A DNA stretch of 34,554 nt from Oscillospiraceae bacterium (GTDB lineage Bacteria; Bacillota; Clostridia; Oscillospirales; Oscillospiraceae), in the NCBI GenBank assembly GCA_021202795.1, contig JAJQCH010000013.1:1-34554 (forward strand), read 5' to 3'. A model generated the notes under the pieces. It was not told where the DNA came from, did not search any database, and saw nothing but the letters and a program-made list of their open reading frames with translations. This document shows, piece after piece, positions 25,317 through 33,165 of this stretch (position 1 is the stretch's first letter; each line of letters begins with the position of its first letter). A program made the translations under genes and the position numbers.

Positions 25317-26351
25317 TTGAAAACATCGGATTTTATGTATGACTTGCCGGAGGAGCTGATTGCGCAAACGCCGCTGGAGCGGCGGGACGGCTCCCGTCTT
25401 CTGGTGCTGGATAAGGACACCGGCGCAATTGAACACCGCCATTTCTATGACCTGCCGGACTATCTCCGCCCTGGTGACTGCCTGGTGATGAACGATTCCC
25501 GCGTTATTCCCGCCCGGCTTTTTGGTACACGTCCCACAGGAGGGGCGGTGGAGGTGCTATTGCTGCGCGATTTGGGGGAGAACTGCTGGGAGTGTCTGAC
25601 CCGTCCGGGCAAAAAAATGCGCCCCGGCACCGCCGTGACCTTTGGGGACGGGGAGCTGACCGGCGTTGTGGAATCCGTGGCCGAGGGGGGTAACCGGGTG
25701 ATTCGGTTTTCCTATCAGGGCATTTTTCTGGAGATTCTGGATCGTCTGGGTCAGATGCCGCTGCCGCCCTATATTAAGGCCCAGCTTGACGACCCGGAGC
25801 GGTATCAGACCGTCTATTCCCGCGAGCCGGGCAGCGCCGCAGCACCCACGGCGGGCCTGCATTTCACCCAGGAGCTGCTGGAAAAAATACGGGCCATGGG
25901 GGTGCAGGAGTGCTTTGTTACCCTCCATGTGGGCCTCGGTACATTCCGCCCTGTGAAGGTGGAAAATGTAGAGGAGCATGAGATGCACTCCGAGCTTTGC
26001 ACCGTCGGCCCGGAAACGGCGGATATCATCAACCGCACCCGCCGCCAGGGAGGCCGTATCATCGCCGTCGGTACTACCTCCTGCCGGACGCTGGAAAGCT
26101 TTGCCGATTCGGACGGTACTATACGGCCCGGCAGCCGCTGGACAGATATATTCATCTATCCAGGCTATCAATTCAAGTGTATAGACGCTCTGATCACAAA
26201 CTTCCATCTTCCTGGTTCCACTCTTGTGATGCTGGTCTCCGCCCTGGCCGGGCGGGAAAATATCCTGGCAGCCTATCGGGAGGCGGTGGAAAAGCGATAC
26301 AGATTCTTTTCATTTGGCGATGCTATGTTCATCGGAAACATGATGGACTGA
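25317..26351 (+). CDS. queA: S-adenosylmethionine:tRNA ribosyltransferase-isomerase
   Basis: QueA moves the ribosyl part of SAM to 7-aminomethyl-7-deazaguanine in tRNA to make epoxyqueuosine. From the TTG at 25317-25319 the protein is 344 aa and begins [20 protein letters not shown], where the family begins. Other family segments are [39 protein letters not shown] and [18 protein letters not shown] lies 9 bases before the TTG; an ATG at 25227 lies deep in the preceding gene and adds 30 unrelated residues. No other queuosine gene is in the window. It is co-transcribed with the preceding cell-wall gene. Confidence 0.95.
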   Translation: MKTSDFMYDLPEELIAQTPLERRDGSRLLVLDKDTGAIEHRHFYDLPDYLRPGDCLVMNDSRVIPARLFGTRPTGGAVEVLLLRDLGENCWECLTRPGKKMRPGTAVTFGDGELTGVVESVAEGGNRVIRFSYQGIFLEILDRLGQMPLPPYIKAQLDDPERYQTVYSREPGSAAAPTAGLHFTQELLEKIRAMGVQECFVTLHVGLGTFRPVKVENVEEHEMHSELCTVGPETADIINRTRRQGGRIIAVGTTSCRTLESFADSDGTIRPGSRWTDIFIYPGYQFKCIDALITNFHLPGSTLVMLVSALAGRENILAAYREAVEKRYRFFSFGDAMFIGNMMD

Positions 26352-26368
26352 CGAGAACTGAAAACGCT

Positions 26369-26412
26369 GGAACCCCTGAAGCCATAAGCATTCAGGGGTT
26401 CCGTTCTATTAT
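26369..26412. terminator. Bidirectional terminator between queA and rplT
   Basis: A perfect 12-bp stem GGAACCCCTGAA/TTCAGGGGTTCC (26369-26380 with 26391-26402) with a 10-base loop lies between convergent genes. T-rich sequence follows on the plus strand (GTTCTATTATT) and GTTTTC on the minus strand, so it can stop both queA and rplT transcripts. Confidence 0.8.
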
Positions 26413-26472
26413 TCCTTGGTTTAGAAAAAATAAGCTCCGATTTGGTTTCGAACCAGATTTAGTTCCGCGCTT

Positions 26473-26826
26473 TTACAGAGCAGCCTTGGCCTTTTCCACC
26501 AGGGCGGTGAAGGCGGCGGGGTCGTTGATAGCGGTCTCGGAAAGCATTTTGCGGTTCATCTCGATACCGGCCTGCTTCAGACCGTACATGAAACGGGAAT
26601 AGTTGATGCCGTTGAGCTTGCAGGCGGCGCTGATACGGGTAATCCACAGCTTGCGGAAATCGCGCTTGCGCTGCTTGCGGCCAATATAGGCATAACGCAG
26701 GCTCTTCATGACGGCCTGGTTGGCCATCTTATAGTGACGGGACTTGCTGCCCCAATAGCCCTTGGCCATGCCAAGAATCTTATTTCTTCTCTTGCGCGTC
26801 ATCATCGCGCCTTTTACTCGTGCCAT
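26473..26826 (-). CDS. rplT: 50S ribosomal protein L20
   Basis: L20 binds 23S rRNA early in 50S assembly and in Firmicutes represses its own operon by binding the infC leader. The 117-aa basic protein has [25 protein letters not shown] at the N-terminus (split: [16 protein letters not shown] then KGYWGSKS) and [17 protein letters not shown] in the C-terminal half. Length is normal. It is the last gene of infC-rpmI-rplT, 15 bases after rpmI. Confidence 0.98.
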   Translation of the reverse strand: MARVKGAMMTRKRRNKILGMAKGYWGSKSRHYKMANQAVMKSLRYAYIGRKQRKRDFRKLWITRISAACKLNGINYSRFMYGLKQAGIEMNRKMLSETAINDPAAFTALVEKAKAAL

Positions 26827-26841
26827 CTTTTGTTGCCCTCC

Positions 26842-27045
26842 TTATTTATACGGGATCATGCGCTTGACAGTCGCGGCGTTGGTGCTGTCGGCATAAGCGC
26901 CCTTGCGCAGGCCGCGCTTACGCTTGGTGGTTTTGCCGTGGCCGTTGAGCAGATGGCTCTTATAGGCGTGGGCCCGCTTGACCTTGCCGTTCTTGGTCAG
27001 GGAAAAGCGTTTCTTGGATGCGCTGTGAGTTTTAAGTTTCGGCAT
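26842..27045 (-). CDS. rpmI: 50S ribosomal protein L35
   Basis: This is a small basic 50S protein. The 67-aa sequence starts MPKLKTHSASKKRFSLTKNG and contains KRAHAYKSHLLNGHGKTTKRKRGLRK in spirit of the family (basic, His-rich core), ending VKRMIPYK. Length is typical. Its ATG is inside the end of infC (14-base overlap), with AGGAG 9-10 bases upstream. Confidence 0.98.
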   Translation of the reverse strand: MPKLKTHSASKKRFSLTKNGKVKRAHAYKSHLLNGHGKTTKRKRGLRKGAYADSTNAATVKRMIPYK

Positions 27046-27613
27046 CGTTGTCGTTCTCCTTTGATTTTTCTTGCTTGGGCGTCTGCTTTTTGGCAGGCGT
27101 CTGGGCCTTGGGGGACAGGAACTCCGTCATCAGACGGCCTTCCAGCTTTGCGCCCTTGTCCACCTTGGCAATGTCCGCACACTCCCTGGCATACCGCTCC
27201 AAAAGTTGCTTGCCCAGGTCTGTATGCGCCATCTCGCGGCCTCGGAACCGCACCGTTACCTTCAGGCGGTTTCCCTCGGCCAGGAATCTCTGGCCACTGC
27301 GAAGCTTCGTCATAAAGTCGTTTTCACCAATGGAGGGAGACATCCGTATCTCCTTGACTTCAATGACGTGTTGATTTTTCTTGGCCTCTTTTTCGCGCTT
27401 GGCCTGTTCAAAGCGGTATTTTCCGTAGTCCATGATCTTGCACACCGGGGGCTTTGCCACCGGGGAAATCATGACCAGATCAAGATCCCGCTCCTGAGCA
27501 ATCTCTAATGCCTCCTTGGAGGACATAATGCCAAGCTGCTCTCCATCCTCGCCGATAAGACGAACCTGCGGCTCTCGGATATTCTCGTTCAACGGATGAG
27601 TCGTGTTCGCTAT
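27032..27613 (-). CDS. infC: Translation initiation factor IF-3, probable ATA start
   Basis: IF-3 keeps the subunits apart and rejects non-AUG starts. The N-domain (NENIREPQVRLIGEDGEQLGIM) and C-domain (IRMSPSIGENDFMTKLRSG, VTVRFRGREMAH) are clear. No ATG lies near the expected start: the first in frame (27685) is 24 codons upstream, inside the terminator-forming leader. GGAGGTG lies 8 bases before an ATA at 27613-27611, which gives 193 aa and the family's usual N-terminal length. Non-AUG starts (AUU in E. coli and Bacillus) are the known basis of IF-3 autocontrol, so ATA fits. A CTG two codons upstream is too close to the Shine-Dalgarno. The C-terminus has an extra Lys/Gln/Glu-rich tail of about 25 residues. 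Confidence 0.93.
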   Translation of the reverse strand: MANTTHPLNENIREPQVRLIGEDGEQLGIMSSKEALEIAQERDLDLVMISPVAKPPVCKIMDYGKYRFEQAKREKEAKKNQHVIEVKEIRMSPSIGENDFMTKLRSGQRFLAEGNRLKVTVRFRGREMAHTDLGKQLLERYARECADIAKVDKGAKLEGRLMTEFLSPKAQTPAKKQTPKQEKSKENDNDAET

Positions 27614-27791
27614 TGCCAGAGCACCTCCCTGTTTGTTATTCGCACACAAAAACGCGGATACAGAAGCTGTATCCGCGCACAACACAATTTTCCTTTAAAT
27701 CCCACGATGTGGTAAGGAAATGGTCTGCTGCCGCGGCGCACATATTTGTGGCCGGGCGAGGACGGATACCACTCAGTCCTGCTTTCATGCG
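27614..27791 (-). promoter_or_regulatory. infC leader RNA, likely L20-responsive
   Basis: About 180 untranslated bases separate the expected transcript start (near 27791) from the infC start. In Firmicutes the infC-rpmI-rplT leader is a known L20-binding regulator that ends in a terminator, and the same layout is present here (terminator at 27648-27677). The detailed L20-binding fold was not modelled, so the assignment rests on context, length and the terminator. Confidence 0.6.
27648..27677 (-). terminator. Attenuator in the infC leader
   Basis: A perfect 11-bp stem CGCGGATACAG/CTGTATCCGCG (27677-27667 with 27663-27653) with a three-base loop is followed on the minus strand by TTTTTGTGTG. 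It lies about 20 bases ahead of the infC ribosome binding site. This is a classic intrinsic terminator placed to attenuate the operon. Confidence 0.8.
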
Positions 27792-27797
27792 AAAAAT

Positions 27798-27826
27798 ATT
27801 TTAACAGGATACCCCCTATTTGTCAA
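27798..27826 (-). promoter_or_regulatory. Promoter of infC-rpmI-rplT
   Basis: On the minus strand, TTGACA (27826-27821), 17 bases, then TAAAAT (27803-27798) match consensus at 11 of 12 positions. It starts the leader described at 27614-27791. Confidence 0.75.
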
Positions 27827-27860
27827 GACTATTTTTTCAAAAAATGGGTATGCTCCTGCT

Positions 27861-28247
27861 ATGATGGGATTAGAGCTTTTGACTGCCCTGGCTGTGGGCG
27901 GCGCAATATATGGCGTCATTGAGATGCTTTGGCGGGGACACACCCACTGGTCTATGATTCTGACCGGCGGGGTGTGCTTCGCATTTATGTATCTGGTGGC
28001 AGTCCAGCCGAACCTGGCCCGTCCGATTCGGTATGTCTGGTGTGCGGTTCTGGTGACAGCGGTGGAATTTGTCTCCGGCGGGGTGTTTAACAGGCTCTTG
28101 GGCTGGCACATATGGGACTATTCCCATATGCGGCTGAATCTTTATGGGCAGGTGTGCTTGCGCTATAGTCTGTATTGGTTTTTATTAAGCGTTCCCGGCT
28201 GCGCCCTGGCCAGACTCATTCGCAGCAGTTTTTTTCTCAGCGGATGA
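27861..28247 (+). CDS. Small membrane protein, CmpB-type putative ABC transporter permease family
   Basis: The 128-aa hydrophobic protein has about four membrane segments (ELLTALAVGGAIYGVIEM, MILTGGVCFAFMYLVAV, YVWCAVLVTAVEFVSGGVF and YSLYWFLLSVPGCALARL). The segment EFVSGGVFNRLLGWHIWDYS and QVCLRYSLYWFLLS resembles a family of clostridial membrane proteins annotated as putative ABC transporter permeases (CmpB-like), of unproved function. The start is ATG at 27861 (or 27864); no Shine-Dalgarno is visible, and a TATGCT sequence lies 6 bases upstream. Its last 63 bases overlap the end of deoC on the other strand. Divergent from infC, it is a single gene. Confidence 0.7.
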   Translation: MMGLELLTALAVGGAIYGVIEMLWRGHTHWSMILTGGVCFAFMYLVAVQPNLARPIRYVWCAVLVTAVEFVSGGVFNRLLGWHIWDYSHMRLNLYGQVCLRYSLYWFLLSVPGCALARLIRSSFFLSG

Positions 28248-28913
28248 CGATGTGGTTCCCTGTTCCAGCTCTATGGCCAACTTCACAAGACGGCTGGTAC
28301 CCAGACGGTCGGCCCCCAGGGAAATGAAGTCCTCTGCATCCTGGAAGGTGGCGATGCCGCCGGACGCCTTCACCTTCACGCTGCTGTCGCAGCAGGCGCG
28401 CAGAAGCTGCACATCCTCGCGGGTGGCTCCGCCGGTAGAAAAGCCGGTAGAGGTTTTGATATAGTCTGCCCCAGAGGCGGACACCACGGCGCACATAATG
28501 CGTTTTTCATCCTCCGTCAGAAGGCAGGTTTCGATAATGACCTTCAGAATATGCCCCTTTGTAAATTCACGGACGGTTTTAATGTCCTGAAGCACGTCGT
28601 CCCAGCAGGCGTCCTTGATCATGGCAAGGTTCGCCACCATGTCAATCTCGCTGGCTCCGTTCTGAATGGCCTCCTGCGCCTCGAACGCCTTGGCCCGCGA
28701 GGTGCTGTAGCCGTTGGGAAAGCCCACCACCGTACAGATAGGCAGCTTGCCCTTCACGTAGCGGCTGGCCCCCGCCACATGGCAGGGCGGGATGCAGACG
28801 CTGGCCACGCCAAAGCGTATTCCCTCGTCGCAAAGGGTCATGATCTCTTCTCCTTTGGCATCCTGGCGAAGCAGGGTATGGTCGCAGTGCTTCAAAAGTT
28901 CGTATACATCCAT
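28185..28913 (-). CDS. deoC: Deoxyribose-phosphate aldolase
   Basis: DeoC splits 2-deoxyribose-5-phosphate into glyceraldehyde-3-phosphate and acetaldehyde in deoxynucleoside salvage. The 242-aa protein has CDHTLLRQDA, CTVVGFPNGYSTSRAKAFEA, the Schiff-base lysine segments DYIKTSTGFS and VKVKASGGI, and GADRLGTSR. It carries an extra tail of about 20 residues rich in Ser, Thr, Ala and Gly; that tail is coded in the overlap with the convergent membrane protein gene. AGGAGG lies 11 bases before the ATG. No other nucleoside catabolism gene is adjacent. Confidence 0.96.
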   Translation of the reverse strand: MDVYELLKHCDHTLLRQDAKGEEIMTLCDEGIRFGVASVCIPPCHVAGASRYVKGKLPICTVVGFPNGYSTSRAKAFEAQEAIQNGASEIDMVANLAMIKDACWDDVLQDIKTVREFTKGHILKVIIETCLLTEDEKRIMCAVVSASGADYIKTSTGFSTGGATREDVQLLRACCDSSVKVKASGGIATFQDAEDFISLGADRLGTSRLVKLAIELEQGTTSSSAEKKTAANESGQGAAGNA

Positions 28914-28955
28914 AAGTTATGATTCCTCCTATCGTGCTGGATAAATCTATTTTCG

Positions 28956-28976
28956 TCATGTCGTCTCAGGACATGA
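28956..28976. promoter_or_regulatory. Inverted repeat between deoC and the SSB-like gene
   Basis: TCATGTC and GACATGA (28956-28962 and 28970-28976) form a perfect 7-bp inverted repeat with a 7-base centre, about 45 bases upstream of deoC and 70 bases upstream of the divergent gene. It has operator-like size and position. No clear promoter was found for either gene in this gap (28914-29047). Confidence 0.35.
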
Positions 28977-29047
28977 GATTTTGTCATATACGTCGCCGCC
29001 GGCTTCATAGACTTGGTTATCAGAAACGATTCATGTGAGGTGCGGCA

Positions 29048-29653
29048 ATGGAGGAGATTTACATCACCAACCGGGCGGAGCTGTGCGGCAGGGCGCTGGC
29101 TGACCCGGAATATTCTCACGAGAGCCGGGGTATACGGTTTTTCACCTTTCCCCTGGAGATACGCCGTCTCAGCGGCACGGCGGACACACTGAACATTGTG
29201 GTGCGGCAGTCCATGCTCCAGGAAAGAGCGCTGGTTCAGGCTGAACGGCTGCATATTACAGGGGAGCTGCGTTCCTTCAACAACAAAAGCGGCTTGGGCA
29301 ATCGGCTGGTGCTGACCATTCTGGCCAGGGATATAGAGCCAGCTGACGGAGAGGATGAAAACCGCATTTTCCTTCTGGGAACGGTCTGCAAGACGCCTAC
29401 CCTGCGGGTAACGCCCCTGGGTCGGGAAATATGCGATGTGATTCTGGCGGTAGGGAGGAGGTATCACCGCAGTGATTACATTCCCGTCATCGCCTGGGGG
29501 CAGCAGGCGCAGCAGACGGCTCTGGCTGCCGTAGGAACGCGCCTTTCTGTCCAGGGGCGGCTGCAAAGCCGGCCCTATACCAAGGTCATCGACGGCCAAA
29601 GCTGCCAGCGCACGGCCTACGAGGTTTCCGCCGCGGATATTTTTCCCGTGTAA
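29048..29653 (+). CDS. SSB-like protein with two tandem OB folds
   Basis: The 201-aa protein contains two related segments: about 6-95 (NRAELCGRALADPEYSHESRG ... LHITGELRSFNNKSG) and about 103-201 (NRIFLLGTVCKTPTLRVTPLGREIC ... LSVQGRLQSRPY). Each follows the SSB/PriB oligonucleotide-binding fold pattern (N-x-x-x-L-x-G, FxL, GxL). It resembles clostridial proteins labelled single-stranded DNA-binding. Unlike the main SSB it has no glycine-rich linker or acidic DDDIPF-type tail; it ends ADIFPV. It may bind single-stranded DNA or RNA as a monomer with two sites; the function is not established. GAGGTG precedes the ATG by 5 bases. Confidence 0.75.
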   Translation: MEEIYITNRAELCGRALADPEYSHESRGIRFFTFPLEIRRLSGTADTLNIVVRQSMLQERALVQAERLHITGELRSFNNKSGLGNRLVLTILARDIEPADGEDENRIFLLGTVCKTPTLRVTPLGREICDVILAVGRRYHRSDYIPVIAWGQQAQQTALAAVGTRLSVQGRLQSRPYTKVIDGQSCQRTAYEVSAADIFPV

Positions 29654-29719
29654 TCGGTGACTTCAGCCGAATATGCCGAACATTTTAATATTACCCCAAC
29701 TTTCTTTTCCTGTCAATTA

Positions 29720-29748
29720 TTGAAAAACACGCCGCAATGTATTATTAT
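29720..29748 (+). promoter_or_regulatory. Promoter of glgB-glgA, placed for a leaderless start
   Basis: TTGAAA (29720-29725), 17 bases, then TATTAT (29743-29748) match consensus at 10 of 12 positions. The glgB ATG at 29755 lies six bases past the -10 box, just where transcription should begin. There is no Shine-Dalgarno before this ATG or before the in-frame ATG at 29737. Confidence 0.6.
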
Positions 29749-29754
29749 ATAGAC

Positions 29755-31611
29755 ATGAGTGTTTTAAATGACAATTCCTATAGAGCCTATGAATACTTAG
29801 GCTGTCATCCGCAGGGAGATGATCGGGTATTCCGGGTGTGGGCGCCGAACGCCAAAGCCGTCTCCGTCGTCGGGGATTTCAACGGCTGGGATAACGCCGC
29901 CGCGCCCATGGTCAGGGACATGGACGGCATATGGTGCGCCGTCCTCTCCGGCGTGCAGAACGGCGATATATATAAATATGCCGTCCTTGGCGCGGACGGA
30001 AAAACCGTTCTGAAGGCCGACCCCTTTGCCTTCCATGCAGAGACCGGCCCGGCCACCGGGTCAAAGGTCTGGGATCTATCGCTTTTCCCATGGGACGACC
30101 GAGAATGGATGTCAAACCGGGAGACGGCGGACATCCGCAAGGCTCCCATGAACATCTATGAGGTGCATATTGGCTCCTGGCGGGTAGATGAAAACGAGAC
30201 CTTCCCAAACTATCAGCGTATAGCGCCCATCCTGGCAGCCTACTGCCAGATGATGGGCTATACCCATGTGGAACTCCTGCCGGTGACGGAATACCCCTAT
30301 GAGGGTAGCTGGGGCTATCAGGCCACGGGCTATTTTGCCCCCACCAGCCGGTATGGGACGCCCCAGGATTTTATGGCCTTTGTGGACATCCTCCACCGGG
30401 CGGGCATCGGCGTAATTATCGACTGGGTCGCCGCCCACTTTCCGCGGGACGAGCATGGCCTAGCTCATTTTGACGGGACGGCGCTGTATGAATACGCCGA
30501 CCCCCGCATGGGTGAGCATAAAGAATGGGGTACCCTGGTGTTCGACTACGCCAGCCCGGATGTATGGGGCTTTCTTATCAGCTCCGCCTTATTCTTCCTG
30601 GAGCAGTATCACATCGACGGCCTGCGGTGCGACGCCGTCAGCTCCATGTTGTATCTGGATTATGGCCGCCAGGATGGTCAGTGGGTAGCCAACCGGGACG
30701 GCGGCAACATTAACTACGACGTAGTGTCCTTCTGGCAGGAGCTGAACAAAACCGTGGCAAATCGCTTCCCTGGTGCGTTCACTGTGGCGGAGGAGTCAAC
30801 TGCATTTCCAAAGGTTACTGCATTGCCGGAATATGGCGGTCTGGGCTTTACCTTCAAGTGGGACATGGGATTTATGCACGACACCCTGGACTACTTCCAG
30901 ATGGATCCTCTGTTCCGCAGTCATCACCATGGGAAGCTGACCTTCTCCATGATGTATGCCTATTCGGAGTATTACATATTGGCCTTCTCCCACGACGAGG
31001 TCGTTCACGGGAAAAAGTCCATGCTGGACAAGATGTATGGCACCTATGAGGAGAAATTTGCCACCCTCCGGGCTTTATATGGCTATCAGTTTGCCCATCC
31101 GGGGAAAAAGCTGACCTTCATGGGCGGAGAGTTTGGGCAATTTATCGAGTGGAATTACAAGCAGCAGCTTGACTGGCTTCTGCTGAATTATCCCGCCCAC
31201 AAAAAGCTTTTGGATTATTGCGCCGCCTTGGGACAGCTCTATCTCTCCCAGCCCGCCCTGTGGCAGATCGAGGACAGTTGGGAGGGCTTTACTTGGCTGA
31301 ACCCGGACGATGCGGAGCGCAGCTCCATCGCTATCATGCGTTGGCCCAAAAAGGACGGCCTGCCGGTGGTGTGCGTGTGCAACTTCACCCCAGTGGCATA
31401 CGACGGATTCCTGATCGGTCTGCCCGCCCCCGGACGGCTGAAACCGCTTCTTAACAGCAATGAGAAGCGCTTTGGCGGAAACGGCACAAAAGGCAGAATT
31501 ATCCGTTCCAAAAAGGGCAGCTTCCGGGAATTTAAAAACGTTGCCAGCGTTCCGCTTCCACCACTGTCCGCTCTGTATTTCCAGTTTGAGGAGGTTAAGA
31601 AAAAGCCATGA
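29755..31611 (+). CDS. glgB: 1,4-alpha-glucan branching enzyme
   Basis: GlgB makes alpha-1,6 branches in glycogen. The protein is 618 aa from the ATG at 29755. An N-terminal carbohydrate-binding (CBM48-like) domain (VFRVWAPNAKAVSVVGDFNGW) precedes a GH13 barrel with NIYEVHIGSW, the nucleophile in LRCDAVSS (D293), the acid/base in VAEEST (E346) and the third aspartate in FSHDEVVHGK (D414), then a beta-rich C-terminal domain. It lacks the long N-terminal module of the E. coli enzyme, as is common in Firmicutes. An in-frame ATG at 29737 is inside the promoter spacer and unlikely. glgA follows with a 4-base ATGA overlap. Confidence 0.95.
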   Translation: MSVLNDNSYRAYEYLGCHPQGDDRVFRVWAPNAKAVSVVGDFNGWDNAAAPMVRDMDGIWCAVLSGVQNGDIYKYAVLGADGKTVLKADPFAFHAETGPATGSKVWDLSLFPWDDREWMSNRETADIRKAPMNIYEVHIGSWRVDENETFPNYQRIAPILAAYCQMMGYTHVELLPVTEYPYEGSWGYQATGYFAPTSRYGTPQDFMAFVDILHRAGIGVIIDWVAAHFPRDEHGLAHFDGTALYEYADPRMGEHKEWGTLVFDYASPDVWGFLISSALFFLEQYHIDGLRCDAVSSMLYLDYGRQDGQWVANRDGGNINYDVVSFWQELNKTVANRFPGAFTVAEESTAFPKVTALPEYGGLGFTFKWDMGFMHDTLDYFQMDPLFRSHHHGKLTFSMMYAYSEYYILAFSHDEVVHGKKSMLDKMYGTYEEKFATLRALYGYQFAHPGKKLTFMGGEFGQFIEWNYKQQLDWLLLNYPAHKKLLDYCAALGQLYLSQPALWQIEDSWEGFTWLNPDDAERSSIAIMRWPKKDGLPVVCVCNFTPVAYDGFLIGLPAPGRLKPLLNSNEKRFGGNGTKGRIIRSKKGSFREFKNVASVPLPPLSALYFQFEEVKKKP

Positions 31612-33089
31612 CCGTTACCGCTATGAAGGAGCAAATCGCCGCCATGACCGCCGAAAAGGGGCTGGATCATCCCCCAAGAATTTTATTTGCCGCCGCAGAG
31701 TGCAGCCCCCTGGCCAAAACCGGCGGGCTGGCGGATGTGGTCGGCACTCTGCCGAAATACCTGAAAAAGCTGGGCTTTGACGCACGGGTTATAATCCCCT
31801 ATCATCGGGTCATCAAGGAAAAATACCGCGACCGGGTGCAGTATCTTTTCAGCTTTGACGTACATATGGGCTGGCGCACAAAGTTTGTGGGCGTGAACCG
31901 ACTGATGCTGGGGAAGGTCTGCGTGTGGCTCATCGAAAACGAGGAGTATTTTGGAGACAGCATTTACCTTCCTGATCGAGAGGGAGAGCAGTATGCCTTT
32001 TTCACCCGCGCTGTGCTGGAAGCGCTGCCTCAGCTTGATTTCATCCCTGACATTATCCACTGCAACGACTGGCACACAGGAATGCTTCCCTTCCTGCTGA
32101 AAACGCAGTATTATAATTCTCCCCTGGCGGGAACAAAGACCCTTCTTACCATCCACAATATCGCCTATCAGGGTCTGTGCAAGTTCGACTTTGTTCAGGA
32201 CTTTCTCTCCGTGCCGGAGGGCGGCTTCGGTCTGATGGAGCGGTTTGGTATGGCGGATTTTCTGAAGGCCGGCTGCATTATGGCCGACCGTGTGAACACC
32301 GTCAGCCCGTCCTATGCTCGCGAGATCTGCACCCCGGAGTATGGCGAGGGGCTGGACGGCGTGCTGGCCTTCCGAGAGGATGTGTCCGGCATTGTCAACG
32401 GCATTGACAAATCTGTTTGGAATCCCGGCAAGGACAGTAATCTGCCCGTTCCCTTTACCCGCTCCAAAATGGTTGGAAAAATCCAGTGCAAGACCGCCCT
32501 GCTGGAGGAGCTGGGCCTGGAAATTATCCCGACCCGGCCTCTGATCGGCATGGTAACGCGCCTGGCGGAGCAGAAGGGCATAGAGCTTGTTATGGAGGCC
32601 ATGGACAAGCTGCTGTGGGAAAACGATTTTGCCTTTGTGGTGCTTGGCAACGGCGCGTCCAAATATGAAAATTGGCTTCAGGGCCTGGAGGCCCGCCACC
32701 CCGGCCGGGCCTGCGCCTGGATCGGCTTTGCCGATGGTCTTAGCCACCGCATTTACGCCGGGTGCGACTTCTTCCTGATGCCCTCCCGCTTTGAGCCGTG
32801 CGGCATTAGCCAGATGATTTCCATGGCCTACGGCACGCTCCCCATCGTCCGGGAGACCGGCGGTCTGCGGGATACCGTTCAGCCCTACAACCAATACACC
32901 GGCGAGGGTAACGGCTTCTCCTTCGCCCGTATGGACGCCGGGGATATGTCCGATGCAATTTTGCGGGCTTTATCCGTATACAAAGATAAGGAGACCATGG
33001 AAAGCCTTATTCGTCAGGCCATGGAGGTGGATAATAGCTGCAACAAATGGGGCTATAATTACGGCGAGCTGTATTTAAGTATGCTTTAA
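31608..33089 (+). CDS. glgA: Glycogen synthase (ADP-glucose type)
   Basis: GlgA extends alpha-1,4 glucan from ADP-glucose. The 493-aa GT5 enzyme has AAECSPLAKTGGLADVVGTL with the KTGGL nucleotide-sugar motif, HCNDWHTGMLPF, LLTIHNIAYQG, and the C-terminal GT-B segment PSRFEPCGISQMISMAYG followed by RETGGL. The first 15-20 residues are longer than usual; ATG at 31608 overlaps the glgB stop, while an in-frame ATG at 31623 is an alternative. glgC, glgD and glgP are not in the window, so ADP-glucose supply is encoded elsewhere. No strong terminator is seen before the convergent MATE gene (33090-33165). Confidence 0.96.
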   Translation: MTVTAMKEQIAAMTAEKGLDHPPRILFAAAECSPLAKTGGLADVVGTLPKYLKKLGFDARVIIPYHRVIKEKYRDRVQYLFSFDVHMGWRTKFVGVNRLMLGKVCVWLIENEEYFGDSIYLPDREGEQYAFFTRAVLEALPQLDFIPDIIHCNDWHTGMLPFLLKTQYYNSPLAGTKTLLTIHNIAYQGLCKFDFVQDFLSVPEGGFGLMERFGMADFLKAGCIMADRVNTVSPSYAREICTPEYGEGLDGVLAFREDVSGIVNGIDKSVWNPGKDSNLPVPFTRSKMVGKIQCKTALLEELGLEIIPTRPLIGMVTRLAEQKGIELVMEAMDKLLWENDFAFVVLGNGASKYENWLQGLEARHPGRACAWIGFADGLSHRIYAGCDFFLMPSRFEPCGISQMISMAYGTLPIVRETGGLRDTVQPYNQYTGEGNGFSFARMDAGDMSDAILRALSVYKDKETMESLIRQAMEVDNSCNKWGYNYGELYLSML

Positions 33090-33165
33090 GGATTGCAGAG
33101 AGTTCGTTCCTGGGGAAAGAAAGCTGCGCGGTACTGCAAGTTTACGCCTATCGCATCTTCAAACG

